A model generated the notes under the pieces. The model was not told the origin of the DNA. It saw only the letters and a list, made by a program, of their open reading frames with translations, and made no database searches. DNA of 64,000 nucleotides from Paeniglutamicibacter sulfureus (lineage in GTDB: Bacteria > Actinomycetota > Actinomycetes > Actinomycetales > Micrococcaceae), in contig NZ_BAAAWO010000001.1 of assembly GCF_039535115.1 (NCBI RefSeq), positions 1,550,001 to 1,614,000 of the forward strand, in the 5' to 3' direction. This document shows positions 40,220 through 49,124 of the stretch, one piece after another (position 1 is the first letter of the stretch; each line of letters starts with the position of its first letter). The translations under genes were made by a program, and so were the position numbers.

Positions 40220-40270
40220 TCCACCCCGATTCACCGCACCCACGTTTCACAGCCAATTTCCGGCTCCGGC

Positions 40271-40534
40271 ATGAAAGACTTTGACACCATGGACACCTTT
40301 TTCAATTCCCTTCGCTCGATCCCCTTCCGCCGCGGCCCCAAGCGCCTGGTCGCAGGCGTCGCCGGCGGCATTTCCGAGAAGTTCGGCTGGGATGTCACCC
40401 TGGTGCGCATCGGGTTGCTGCTCAGCTTCCTGCTGCCGGTCCTGGGCATCGGCGCCTACCTCGTGGCCTGGCTGCTGCTTCCGGCGCAGGACGATTCGAT
40501 CGTGCTGCAGAAGCTGGTCCGCCAGGTCCGCTAG
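40271..40534 (+). CDS. Small PspC domain protein
   Basis: The 87-residue protein is little more than a PspC domain: GPKRLVAGVAGGISEKFGWD, then a membrane segment (VRIGLLLSFLLPVLGIGAYLVAWLLLP) and a short tail. An internal ATG at 40289 is an alternative start. PspC proteins sense membrane stress or tether partners to the membrane. It is the third PspC domain in 2.1 kb and ends the plus-strand stress operon. Confidence 0.9.
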   Translation: MKDFDTMDTFFNSLRSIPFRRGPKRLVAGVAGGISEKFGWDVTLVRIGLLLSFLLPVLGIGAYLVAWLLLPAQDDSIVLQKLVRQVR

Positions 40535-40555
40535 CGGGGATCGCTTCCCGCCGCC

Positions 40556-40599
40556 GCCGACGCCCGCCGCCCCCCTTACCTGGGCCGGCGGGCGTCGGC
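40556..40599 (+). terminator. Terminator after the small PspC gene
   Basis: GCCGACGCCCGCCG and CGGCGGGCGTCGGC form a perfect 14-bp stem, 21 nt after the stop. No T run follows. Confidence 0.7.
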
Positions 40600-40641
40600 G
40601 TGTGCGCAGGTGTGGGCGCGCGTAGCACTTTGCCCACCGTG

Positions 40642-40672
40642 TTGGCGATCACAAGTGTCCCGTGGCTAGACT
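40642..40672 (+). promoter_or_regulatory. Candidate pfkA promoter
   Basis: TTGGCG (40642-40647) and TAGACT (40667-40672) are separated by 19 bp. The leader to the GTG at 40767 would be about 85 nt. Confidence 0.5.
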
Positions 40673-40766
40673 GGTTGTTGGCGAGCTCAACGTCGCGCTC
40701 CGGAAGCCAGGAAACACCCCCGTCCCGCACTGCGCGGCCGCGGTGGTAGAGCAGCGAAGGAATTGA

Positions 40767-41801
40767 GTGAGCATGCGCATCGGGATCATGACCAGCGGCG
40801 GGGACTGCCCCGGATTGAACGCCGTCATCCGCGGAGCCGTCCTGAACGGCATCAAGAGCTACGACCACGAGTTCGTGGGCTTCCGCGACGGCTGGAGCGG
40901 GGTCAAGGACGGCGATGTCGTCGAACTCCCCCGCACCGCGGTCCGCGGCATCTCCAAGCAGGGCGGCACCATCCTGGGCACCTCGCGCACCAATGCCTTC
41001 GAGGGCGAAAACGGCGGGGCGGCGAACATCAAGGCCACCCTCGAACGCCTCGGCGTGGACGCGCTGATCGCCATCGGCGGCGAGGGCACCCTGGCCGGGG
41101 CCAAGCGGCTCACCGACGCCGGGCTGAAGATCGTGGGGGTGCCCAAGACCATCGACAACGACCTGGACGCCACCGACTACACCTTCGGCTTCGACACCGC
41201 CAACCAGATCGCCGTGGAAGCCATCGACAGGCTGCGCACCACCGGCGAATCCCACCACCGCTGCATGATCGCCGAGGTCATGGGCCGGCACGTGGGCTGG
41301 CTGGCGATGCATGCGGGCATGGCCACCGGCGCTCACGCCATCCTGATCCCCGAGCAGTCAACCACCATGGAACAGATCTACACCTGGGTGCGCGAGGCGC
41401 ACGAGCGCGGGCGCGCCCCGCTGGTGGTCGTGGCCGAGGGCTTTGTGCCCGAGGGCGCCGACGGGGCGTTCTCCGAGCGCGGGCTGGACGCCTTCGGCCG
41501 CCCGCGCCTGGGCGGCATCGGCGAACAGCTGGCACCCTTCATCGAGGACGCCACCGGCATCGAGACCCGCGCCACGGTGCTCGGGCACATCCAGCGCGGC
41601 GGGGTGCCCAGCGCCTTTGATCGGGTGCTGGCCACGCGGCTGGGCATGGCGGCGGTGGATTCGGTGGCCGACGAGGCCTGGGGGTCGATGGTCGCCCTGC
41701 GCGGCACCAAGATCAACCGGGTGCCGTTCCAGGCAGCGCTGAACAACCTCAAGCGGGTCCCGCAGGACCGCTACGACGAGGCGCGGATCCTCTTCGGCTG
41801 A
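40767..41801 (+). CDS. pfkA: ATP-type 6-phosphofructokinase
   Basis: The enzyme phosphorylates fructose 6-phosphate in glycolysis. Motifs are MTSGGDCPGLNAVIRG, AIGGEGTLAGAK and GVPKTIDNDLDATDYTFGFD. At the two positions that mark donor use (E. coli 104 and 124) it has Gly107 in GGEGT and Lys127 in PKTIDND. This mixed Gly/Lys pattern is known from actinobacterial ATP-dependent enzymes; an Asp at the first site would indicate pyrophosphate. The GTG start has GAAGGA 5 nt upstream; ATG at 40773 is an alternative. Confidence 0.96.
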   Translation: MSMRIGIMTSGGDCPGLNAVIRGAVLNGIKSYDHEFVGFRDGWSGVKDGDVVELPRTAVRGISKQGGTILGTSRTNAFEGENGGAANIKATLERLGVDALIAIGGEGTLAGAKRLTDAGLKIVGVPKTIDNDLDATDYTFGFDTANQIAVEAIDRLRTTGESHHRCMIAEVMGRHVGWLAMHAGMATGAHAILIPEQSTTMEQIYTWVREAHERGRAPLVVVAEGFVPEGADGAFSERGLDAFGRPRLGGIGEQLAPFIEDATGIETRATVLGHIQRGGVPSAFDRVLATRLGMAAVDSVADEAWGSMVALRGTKINRVPFQAALNNLKRVPQDRYDEARILFG

Positions 41802-41882
41802 TCCGCTGCGCCACGCCTTGGCCTGCCCGCCTCACACCGGGGACTTGTGCCGCCGAACGCCATTGGCTGCCCGCTCCTGCAT

Positions 41883-41888
41883 TAGGCT
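41883..41888 (+). promoter_or_regulatory. -10 box for leaderless transcription of the acetyltransferase-like gene
   Basis: TAGGCT ends 7 nt before the GTG at 41896. Confidence 0.5.
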
Positions 41889-41895
41889 CGAACAC

Positions 41896-42624
41896 GTGAA
41901 TCTTGAATTTGGCACCCGTGCCATCATCGCGCTGTCCTGGGCCCGCGAGTTTTCCGTGCCCGACTCCGCCCTGCAACCCGACCGTGCACCGGTGTCCCTG
42001 TTCGTCCCCTCCATCGGCACCGACCGCGTCGAGGTGCTGCACCTGGGCGACCACCAGGTGGTGCGCGCCCCGGAGCAATTCCTGCCGCTGCTGCGCGGGG
42101 CCGCCGACCAGCACTTCGTCGATGACCGGGGGCTGCTGGGGCTGCTGCATGCCTCCGGCCTGGCCCCGTCGATCCGCTCGCTGGGCGTCGATGCGCTGAC
42201 GTACCTCGATTCGCCCTTCGACATCGTGGATTCGGAGAACATCACCGTTTCCACCGACGTGGAGGACCTGGCGGAGCTGCGCGAAGGCACCCCGCGCGAC
42301 GACGCCGCGAGCACCGAGCTCGGCGGCTGGGACCAGTGCTTCGTGCTGTTCTCCGACACGCGCTCCGAGCCCGTTGCCGGTGCCGGCTATTGGGCACCGG
42401 GCGGGCTGCTGGCCGACACCACGGTGCTCACGCACCCGCACTTGCGCGGCCACGGACTGGGCCGCTACGCCGCGGCGCTGGCGGTGGACGACGCCTTGAG
42501 CGAGGGATTGATTCCGCAGGCGCGCATCAAGGAGGGGCAGGACGCCGCCAACGCCCTGGCCACCTCGCTGGGATTCGAACTGGTCGGTTCCCTGATGTCG
42601 CTGAAACTGCACGACGGGGCCTGA
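41896..42624 (+). CDS. GNAT-like acetyltransferase domain protein
   Basis: The 242-residue protein starts at GTG (VNLEFGTRAIIALSWAREFS). The C-terminal half has a GNAT-type acetyl-CoA site: VLTHPHLRGHGLGRYAAALAV, then RIKEGQDAANALATSLGFEL, with the usual R/Q-x-x-G-x-G/A loop and the final strand. The N-terminal half has no recognised motif. The substrate is unknown. The frame is open upstream to 41818, but that stretch is not protein-like, and a TAGGCT box supports the GTG as first codon. Confidence 0.75.
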   Translation: MNLEFGTRAIIALSWAREFSVPDSALQPDRAPVSLFVPSIGTDRVEVLHLGDHQVVRAPEQFLPLLRGAADQHFVDDRGLLGLLHASGLAPSIRSLGVDALTYLDSPFDIVDSENITVSTDVEDLAELREGTPRDDAASTELGGWDQCFVLFSDTRSEPVAGAGYWAPGGLLADTTVLTHPHLRGHGLGRYAAALAVDDALSEGLIPQARIKEGQDAANALATSLGFELVGSLMSLKLHDGA

Positions 42625-42710
42625 GGCCATATCCGCCGGCTCAGGCACGAATGAGGTGGCCGGGATTTCCCCCACACGAACCCTGGCCCCCGGGACATTC
42701 CGGCGTTGGG

Positions 42711-44318
42711 CTACGGGAGAACGGTTGCCCTCGGGATGTCGTTCGGCGTCACGGTGCCAAGCTTCTGAACATACGCCCTCAGCGCGCTGACATCCGCGGT
42801 GCCCTCGTCCGCCGACACCGCGATCGGGGCGTTCAGGAAGGCCGTCACTCCGTCACCGCCGTTCGTTGCCACTTAGTTGGTGATGGCCAAGGAGTAGGTG
42901 GCGCCCGGATCCAGAGGTGTCGCGTCCTGAAGGAGAACCTCACCAATGCGCTGGCCGGCCGGGGCCGATTCGGAGTAGGTGTAGGTGAAGCCCGAAACCC
43001 GTGGGAAGCCCCCGTAGCCGCCGGGACTGGAGTCGGCGCCCTGGTTCAGGCCCTCGATCAGCTGTTGACCGGTGACCTCGACGAGCATCGCCCGGTTGCC
43101 GAAGGGAAAAACGGCGTGCAGGTCGCGCAGCGAGAGATCGCCGCCGTCGATCTCGGCGCGGATGCCGCCGCCGTTCGCCCAGCCGAGGTCGGCCTGGTAG
43201 TAGTCGCGGAAGGCATCGGCGGCCAGCTCGCCGGCGGCACGGCGGCCAAAGTCGCCTCTCGCCGTCCCGATCCTTGCGTCGAGACGCTCTTCCATGTCGT
43301 GCTCGTAGGAGGCGGCCTTGGCCGCCCACGACGGCTGCTCGGCCACCGATTCGTCGACGTCGTGCAGGACGGCGCCCGTGCTGATGTTGCCGCAGAGATC
43401 CTTGGCGATGTCGATCTCGGCGACCACGCCGTAGTCGCCCATGCCCGTGACCATCAGGCGCTCGTCTCCCAGCTCGAGCGCCTCGGCCGGGGACGAGCCG
43501 CTGTTCTCCTCACGCATGAGAACCTGGATTTCGGGGACCTGGGCCATGAGCTCGAGCCCTTCGGCCCGGTCGATCTGGCCCGAGACGACGATGACGTCGA
43601 CGTCCTGCTCCTGCAGCAGTTTCACTCCGGCCCGGGTGGACTCGAGGTAGGGCCGCTGGTTGAGCTCGGCATTGGCGGAGCTGTTCTGCAGCGATCCGGT
43701 GAGGCCGATGACCCCGACGCTCAGCTCGCCGGCTTCCACGCTTCCGGCCACGGCGCCGGGCAGGAACCCGCTGCCGTCCTTGTAGACGAGATTCGAGGCA
43801 ATCCACGGGAATTCCGAGGCCGCCACGAGGTCAAGCGCGGCCTGGAGCCCGAAGTCGAAGTCATGCTGGCCGAAGGTGGCAGCGTCCACGCCAAGGTCGT
43901 TGAACGCCTCCACAAACGGGAACCCCTTGTAGACGCCGCCGAACAGGCTGCCGCCGGCCATGTCGCCGCCGAAGATCGTCGCCGGGTTCGCGTTGGCGGC
44001 CTCGATGCGGTCCAGAACCGTGGCAAGGCGGCCAATGCCTCCACGGTGGCCGTCGGCGTGCTCACGCGGGCTGTACTCATGGGCGTCCTGGAAGTAGGCC
44101 AGGGTGCCTTCCTCCGACGGGACAGGCGGTTGGCCCGGTGCGTGGCACCGCCCGGCGCCCGTGCCCTGCCCCTTTCCGGGGGACGCGGTTTTTGCGCCGT
44201 CCTGCGCGCCGGCGTGTGTTTCCGTAGGGGCAGCAAGGGCAGCGGGAGTGAAGGAAAGGGACAGCGCGCCGGCCGCGGCGGCGAGGGCGAGAACGCGCCC
44301 GAATGTGAAAGAAGGCAT
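42711..44318 (-). pseudogene. Secreted 5'-nucleotidase-like protein, interrupted by an in-frame TAA and with altered metal-site motifs
   Basis: From the ATG at 44318 there is a signal peptide (cleavage near ALA-AP, residue 30) and then a UshA-type architecture. Metal-site strands are FQDAH (D78, H80) and GGDM (D119). Where the family has GNHEFD this protein has GQHDFD (Gln151), where it has a His in the VVxxxH strand it has VVSGQ (246-248), and in place of GGHTH it has REEN (269-272). The C-terminal substrate domain keeps NGGGIR and a VTGQQL segment. A TAA at 42873-42875 follows YSLAITN, yet the same frame continues with VATNGGDGV for 53 codons to a TAG at 42711. The GGDG stretch is normally part of the family, so the stop looks like a nonsense mutation. 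A degenerate or pseudo-enzyme is most likely. Confidence 0.72.
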
Positions 44319-44325
44319 GCGGGCG

Positions 44326-44331
44326 ACGGTA
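44326..44331 (-). promoter_or_regulatory. -10 box for leaderless transcription of the 5'-nucleotidase-like gene
   Basis: TACCGT on the minus strand ends 7 nt before the ATG at 44318, which supports that ATG over the upstream open frame to 44441. Confidence 0.4.
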
Positions 44332-44450
44332 CGAGGTCCACGTGAACGGTTGGAAAGCGCAGCATGAACGCCCGAGGACTGCCCCGCAGACTTGCCTGCC
44401 CACGATCTTAAGGACCGCACCGGGCTTTGGTGCATGCTCATCCATGCAAA

Positions 44451-44478
44451 ACGCCCGGCCGATTCCCCGGCCGGGCGT
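44451..44478 (-). terminator. Terminator of the ygfZ gene
   Basis: ACGCCCGGCC and GGCCGGGCGT form a perfect 10-bp stem with an 8-nt loop, extended by TGCA pairs. It starts 20 nt after the ygfZ stop and may serve both directions. Confidence 0.75.
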
Positions 44479-44498
44479 CCTGCATCACGGAGTGTTTT

Positions 44499-45578
44499 CT
44501 AGCGCGGCGGGCGGATGAACCCGGTGAAGCGGCCGGCGATCTGCCCGGCCTCGGGGGTCACGATGACTTCCTGCTTGGCCGCATAGCGCTCCTCGCCGTC
44601 AACGACCTCCAGCTCGAGTTCGGTGTCGATGTTGCGCTTGATCAGCGCCAACCCGACGGGCCCTGCCTCGAAGTGCGTGGCCACCGAGGTCAGCGAGCCG
44701 ACGACCTTCTCCCCCACCATCACCGGGGAACCCACGGCCGGCAGCGTGTGCATCGAGCCGTCCAGCTGCAGGAACACCAGGCGGCGCGGCGGGCGCCCGA
44801 CGTTGTGCACGCGGGCCACGGTTTCCTGGCCCTTGTAGCAGCCCTTGTCCAGGTGCACGGCGGTGCGGATCAGGTCCAGCTCGTGCGGGATGGCCTTCTC
44901 ATCGGTCTCGAAGCCGAAGCGCGGGCGCCAGGCGGCGATGCGCAGCGCCTCCACCGCGAGCATCCCGGCCAGCGGGAGACCGGCCACGGCCGTCTCGAGT
45001 TCGCCGGCGGGCACCAGGTAGAGGTACCAGGGGCGCTCGTTCCCCGGGTGTTCGGGCCCCGAATAGGCGTAGCCTCCGGTGGTGACGCCGGGCCACGGGT
45101 CGACCCAGACCGGGTACTTCGCCAAGGCCGGCTGCGCTGCGCAGGCACCCACGACGGCATATTCCGCAGAGACGTCGGTGATTTCCACGCGCAGCATGAA
45201 GCGCATGCGCGTCAGGAACGCGGCCAGCGGCTCGGCCTGGCCGGGCTCGACGACCAGCCAGAGCTTGTCGGCGTCGGCGAGCACGCGGATGTCGAACTCG
45301 ATGCGGCCCTGCACCGTGAGCAGCAGCGTCTGGGTGCTTTGGCCCTCGCGAAGCCCGGTCAGGGACTGGCTGGAGAGGGTGTTAAGCCAGGAGAGGCGGT
45401 CCTCGCCGGACAGCGTCACCACCCCGAAGTGGGACAGGTCGGCCACCGCGGTGCCGGCGAGCAGCTTCTGCTGCTCCTTGTTCAGCTCCCCGTAGTGGGC
45501 GGCGACGCCCTCATCGATCCCGGACGCGGCGACGGCGCCGGGTCGTGTCAACAACGGCGAAAGCGCCATGGTGGTCAT
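44499..45578 (-). CDS. ygfZ: YgfZ/GcvT-fold folate-binding protein
   Basis: YgfZ proteins use tetrahydrofolate to help assemble or repair certain iron-sulfur enzymes. The 359-residue protein has a GcvT-like fold with the signature KGCYKGQETVARVHN (the K-G-C-[FY]-x-G-Q-E loop with its conserved Cys) near residue 243 and GRPPRRLVFL after it. This separates it from true aminomethyltransferases. It overlaps the upstream nitrobindin-like gene by 4 nt, so the two are one operon. Confidence 0.92.
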   Translation of the reverse strand: MTTMALSPLLTRPGAVAASGIDEGVAAHYGELNKEQQKLLAGTAVADLSHFGVVTLSGEDRLSWLNTLSSQSLTGLREGQSTQTLLLTVQGRIEFDIRVLADADKLWLVVEPGQAEPLAAFLTRMRFMLRVEITDVSAEYAVVGACAAQPALAKYPVWVDPWPGVTTGGYAYSGPEHPGNERPWYLYLVPAGELETAVAGLPLAGMLAVEALRIAAWRPRFGFETDEKAIPHELDLIRTAVHLDKGCYKGQETVARVHNVGRPPRRLVFLQLDGSMHTLPAVGSPVMVGEKVVGSLTSVATHFEAGPVGLALIKRNIDTELELEVVDGEERYAAKQEVIVTPEAGQIAGRFTGFIRPPR

Positions 45579-46174
45579 CCCTGTTTCTTGAGGGCGGCCG
45601 AGGCGTGTGCCTTGAGGTCGTTGCCGCCGGTGGATACATCCCAGCGCCAGAACAGGTCCCCGTTGACCAGCCCGTAGATCCGGGTGGCCGAGGCGTAGTC
45701 CTTGGCGTTGGTTCCGCGCATCACCAGGTCGGTGGCCAGCTGGATTTGCGGGCCCTTGATGACGCCGTAATACAGTTCACAGATCGCCCCGGGGTGCGCG
45801 ATGTCGACCTGGATCTTGAACCCGCCCTCGTCGGTGCGCAAGTCTTCAACGTCTTGGGCCGAACGCAGGGCGGGAACAACATCGCCGGGGGTCATTCCGG
45901 GTCCGAGGTCGGCGTCCACCATGGGACGCTCCAGGGACCAGAATCCCGATTCAACGGTGAGCGGACGCAACGTGTTGCCCTGCTCGTCGGTGATCCAGGA
46001 TTCCGACCTGTATTCCAGGAACGGCAGGCCGTTCTGGTTGAAGCTCACGCGCTGGAAGAAGAATTCGTCGTCCGCCTCGCCGGCGCCCAGGCGGCCGGTG
46101 CCTTCCCAGGTCCCGATCAGCCACGACAGCGGCACCAGCTCGGGGGTCAGGTCGGTGGGAATCTCGATTGCCAT
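45575..46174 (-). CDS. Nitrobindin-like heme beta-barrel protein (FABP/THAP4 family)
   Basis: The 199-residue protein has the family signature LIGTWEGTGRLG near residues 19-30 and the C-terminal helix with a conserved His (LKAHASAALKK) that ligates heme in nitrobindins. These proteins bind heme b and can isomerise peroxynitrite; the physiological role in actinobacteria is open. The extra 20-30 residues in mid-barrel (AQDVEDLRTDEGGF region) are mild length variation. It is coupled to ygfZ by an ATGA overlap. Confidence 0.9.
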   Translation of the reverse strand: MAIEIPTDLTPELVPLSWLIGTWEGTGRLGAGEADDEFFFQRVSFNQNGLPFLEYRSESWITDEQGNTLRPLTVESGFWSLERPMVDADLGPGMTPGDVVPALRSAQDVEDLRTDEGGFKIQVDIAHPGAICELYYGVIKGPQIQLATDLVMRGTNAKDYASATRIYGLVNGDLFWRWDVSTGGNDLKAHASAALKKQG

Positions 46175-46202
46175 GCGCGCGCTTCCTAGTGCTGTTTGTT
46201 CT

Positions 46203-46319
46203 TTACTTCTGGCCCTTGAAGAGGCGCGCCACGACGAGTCCGGCGAAGCCGGCCATGCCCAGGCCCGCCAGGGTCAGTAGCGAGAGGAAGAAGATTTCGA
46301 GTCCAAGGTATTCGTTCAT
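46203..46319 (-). CDS. 38-residue single-span membrane microprotein
   Basis: The frame encodes 38 residues: MNEYLGLEIFFLSLLTLAGL, then a Gly/Ala/Val-rich half and a basic end RLFKGQK. The single membrane segment covers residues 8-31. TAGGAT lies 6 nt before the ATG, so the mRNA may be leaderless. It precedes the nitrobindin-like gene by 28 nt and could be in its operon. I know no family. Confidence 0.6.
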   Translation of the reverse strand: MNEYLGLEIFFLSLLTLAGLGMAGFAGLVVARLFKGQK

Positions 46320-46325
46320 GCCACC

Positions 46326-46331
46326 ATCCTA
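46326..46331 (-). promoter_or_regulatory. -10 box for leaderless transcription of the 38-residue gene
   Basis: TAGGAT on the minus strand ends 6 nt before the ATG at 46319. Confidence 0.4.
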
Positions 46332-46400
46332 ACCGGTTCGGCGGGCACCCCGGGCCTTTCATGACATCGGCCGTGGCGGTGGCCCGCCGGCCCCCGGGGG

Positions 46401-47138
46401 CTAGACCAACAGCAACATGACGTACCAGGTCACCGATCCGCAGACCAGCAACGGGGCCAGTGCGGCGGCGGCCATCTGCGCCGGCCCCTTGGGACCGCCC
46501 AGGGAAACGAGCATGGCCCGCGTGCCCACGACGACCAGTCCGCAGGCCGCGCCCAGGACCAGGCCCGGAACCACGCTGAGATCGGGGTGCAGCAGGCTGG
46601 CGGCACCGCCGAAGAGCACTGCCAGCACAAAGCCCAGCGGGAAGACGACGCGGTCAGGCAGCCGCGAGACCCCGGGCGCCGCTGCGCCCAGGATGGCGAT
46701 CCCTGCCATCAGGGCCACGGCACGGCCGTCGGGATCGGTCCCCAGCACCGCCCAGCCGGAGCCGAATGCGGCAATGAGCATGCCGCAGATGCCGGTGGCC
46801 ACCGATTCCAGTCGCTTCTGCGCGTCGGTGCCGCGCACCAGCTGGGTCACGAACATCAGGATGAGGCCGGCGGCCAGCGACGGTGCCACCCACCCCAGCC
46901 CCGGGCCCGGCCGCGCCCAGAGGCCCAGCACCGCCGCCGCCGCGCCGACCAGGAAGATCACCAGGGACACCGGATTCGGCGCTGGCACCTTCATCAGCCG
47001 CGGCCAGCCGAGCGCGAACGCGGCCAGCAACGCCAGGGTGACGCCGAGCGCCGGCCAGCCCGTGGCACCGGGCACAAAGTTCGCCCCGACGACCAGTGCA
47101 AGGGCAAGTGTTCCTGTGGCCAAAACTTTGAGTCTCAC
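46401..47138 (-). CDS. Polytopic membrane protein of unknown function
   Basis: The 245-residue protein is hydrophobic throughout with seven or eight membrane segments in close succession and only short loops; the longest polar loop is near RGTDAQKRLESVATG (residues 103-118). No catalytic motif is visible. Start is GTG. It is divergent from glnR, with about 200 nt between the two starts. I do not recognise the family. Confidence 0.75.
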   Translation of the reverse strand: MRLKVLATGTLALALVVGANFVPGATGWPALGVTLALLAAFALGWPRLMKVPAPNPVSLVIFLVGAAAAVLGLWARPGPGLGWVAPSLAAGLILMFVTQLVRGTDAQKRLESVATGICGMLIAAFGSGWAVLGTDPDGRAVALMAGIAILGAAAPGVSRLPDRVVFPLGFVLAVLFGGAASLLHPDLSVVPGLVLGAACGLVVVGTRAMLVSLGGPKGPAQMAAAALAPLLVCGSVTWYVMLLLV

Positions 47139-47338
47139 AGGTTACATCCTGCCTTATCCCGCCCTTCACACCCCGTTTGGACGCCGGGCGGCAGTGCGTG
47201 TTACAAGCGTCGGAAACGTAATGGAAACGCACGGCAATCTATACTTCATGATGTAAACACCGATGGTTCGGGTCTGGGCGGCATGTGCTGCCCGCGCCGG
47301 GAAATCGGCAACCCAAACATGTGGGAGGGATCGCATCG

Positions 47339-48037
47339 ATGGCCGTCATCGCGCTATTGACCAACGCCCCCGGGCCCTCGTCCGACATCCTTCCGTCCCT
47401 GGGACTGCTCTCCCACACGCTGCGCGTCATGCCCGCCCAGGGTGCGGCGCTGCTGACCACCGAGGGCGCCGAGGTGGTGCTGGTCGATGGACGCAAGGAC
47501 CTGGCAGCCTCCCGCACGCTGTGCCAGTTGCTGCGCACCACCGGCATCGCCTGCCCGCTGCTGCTGGTGCTGACCGAGGGCGGAATGGCGGCGATCTCCG
47601 CATCCTGGCAGGTCGACGACGTGATCCTTGACACCGCCGGACCCGCCGAGGTCGAGGCACGGCTGCGCCTGGCCATCGCCCGCTCGGCCCCCGACGGGGA
47701 AACCGCCGGCGCGCCGATCCGCGCCGCGGGCGTGTTGATCGACGAGGCCAGCTACACCGCCAAGGTCCACGGATCCCCGTTGAACCTGACCTACAAGGAA
47801 TTCGAGCTGCTCAAGTACCTGGTCCAGCACCCCGGGCGGGTGTTCACCCGCGAGCAGCTGCTGCACGAGGTCTGGGGCTACGACTACTACGGAGGCACCC
47901 GGACAGTGGACGTGCACGTGCGCCGGCTGCGCGCCAAGCTGGGCACCGACCACGAACAACTCATCGGCACGGTGCGCAACGTGGGCTACCGTTTCGCCTC
48001 GCAACGCCACGAAAACCCCGAGGTCATCGACGCCTAG
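47339..48037 (+). CDS. glnR: GlnR-type nitrogen regulator (atypical OmpR-family response regulator)
   Basis: GlnR is the global nitrogen regulator of actinobacteria, acting on genes such as glnA and amtB. The 232-residue protein begins [20 protein letters not shown] and has a receiver-like domain with Asp50 in [10 protein letters not shown] but no acidic pocket, so it cannot be phosphorylated in the usual way. The winged-helix domain follows: [20 protein letters not shown], then [27 protein letters not shown]. There is no neighbouring kinase. The start at 47339 fits the family; the frame is open to 47285. mshD follows, an order also seen in mycobacteria. Confidence 0.93.
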   Translation: MAVIALLTNAPGPSSDILPSLGLLSHTLRVMPAQGAALLTTEGAEVVLVDGRKDLAASRTLCQLLRTTGIACPLLLVLTEGGMAAISASWQVDDVILDTAGPAEVEARLRLAIARSAPDGETAGAPIRAAGVLIDEASYTAKVHGSPLNLTYKEFELLKYLVQHPGRVFTREQLLHEVWGYDYYGGTRTVDVHVRRLRAKLGTDHEQLIGTVRNVGYRFASQRHENPEVIDA

Positions 48038-48050
48038 GCGCCGCTGCGGC

Positions 48051-48056
48051 TATCTT
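48051..48056 (+). promoter_or_regulatory. -10 box for leaderless transcription of mshD
   Basis: TATCTT ends 6 nt before the ATG at 48063, 13 nt after the glnR stop. Confidence 0.45.
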
Positions 48057-48062
48057 AGGGAT

Positions 48063-49040
48063 ATGAACGCTGCGACGAATCCCGAAGTCACCATCGACAT
48101 GCTTGCCGGCGCCCCGGACCCGGGCGTGCTCTCCGCGCTGCACCTGCTGGTGGCCGCCGGGGAGGAAGCCGACGGCAACCCGCCGCTGAGCGAACAGACA
48201 CTCCTCGAATTGCGCAGCGCCCCCGAATCGGCGTCCCTGCTGGGGGCCTACGCCTACCTCCAGGACGGCTCCGACACGTCCTCCAGCGAACTGGTGGGAG
48301 CCGCCGTCGCGGTGCTCGGCGATGCCGGCGCGCCGGGGACCCTGGAAATGGTGGTGCACCCCGCGTTCCGCGACTCGGGCATCGCCGGCGCGCTGCTCAC
48401 GGCCCTGGCCGGCAAGACCGAGCTGGGCAGGCTGCGCGCCTGGGCCCACGGGAACCACGAGGCCGCGGCCAAGCTGGCCGAGCGCTTTGGCTTTATTCCG
48501 GTCCGCGAGCTGTGGCGCATGCGCATGGTCACCGGCACCCAGGTGCCGGCCCCGGTGGTCCCGGCCGGCATTTCGATCCGCGCCTTCGACCCGGAGACCG
48601 ACGCCGAGGGCTGGGTTGCGGCGAATGCAGCTGCCTTCGCGCACCACGCCGAACAGGGTGCGATGACCCGCCACGACCTGGCCGCGCGCATGGAGGAGGA
48701 CTGGTTCGATCCGGCCGGCTTCCTGCTGGCCGTCGATGCCACCGGCAGGATCCTGGGCTTCCACTGGACCAAGGTGCACCCCGCGGTGTCCTCCCCCACC
48801 ACCGGGAAGCACCAGGCCATCGGCGAGATCTACGTCGTGGGCGTGATCCCCGAGGCGCAGGGCACCGGCCTGGGCAAGGTGCTCACCCTGGCAGGCATCA
48901 ACCACCTCAATTCCCTGGGCCTGGATGCGCTGATGCTCTACGTGGATGCCGACAACACGGCTGCCGTCTCGCTCTACCGGAAACTGGGCTTCACCAAGTG
49001 GGATGTCGACGTCATGTACGCACCGGTTTCGGTAAGGTAG
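48063..49040 (+). CDS. mshD: Mycothiol synthase
   Basis: MshD acetylates Cys-GlcN-Ins, the last step of mycothiol synthesis. The 325-residue protein is a tandem GNAT: an N-terminal half with MVVHPAFRDSGIAGALLTAL near residues 97-116 and a C-terminal half with VGVIPEAQGTGLGKVLTLAG and DNTAAVSLYRKLGFTKWDVD near 260-318. The DP-like spacing and paired domains match MshD rather than single GNATs. It lies directly behind glnR and has its own possible leaderless start. Confidence 0.92.
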   Translation: MNAATNPEVTIDMLAGAPDPGVLSALHLLVAAGEEADGNPPLSEQTLLELRSAPESASLLGAYAYLQDGSDTSSSELVGAAVAVLGDAGAPGTLEMVVHPAFRDSGIAGALLTALAGKTELGRLRAWAHGNHEAAAKLAERFGFIPVRELWRMRMVTGTQVPAPVVPAGISIRAFDPETDAEGWVAANAAAFAHHAEQGAMTRHDLAARMEEDWFDPAGFLLAVDATGRILGFHWTKVHPAVSSPTTGKHQAIGEIYVVGVIPEAQGTGLGKVLTLAGINHLNSLGLDALMLYVDADNTAAVSLYRKLGFTKWDVDVMYAPVSVR

Positions 49041-49124
49041 ACAGTGACGCAATGCCGCGCGCCCTTCCGGCCTTGCCGCGGGCGCACGGCATCTCCACCC
49101 TCATCCACGCTAGGGGCAACAGCC

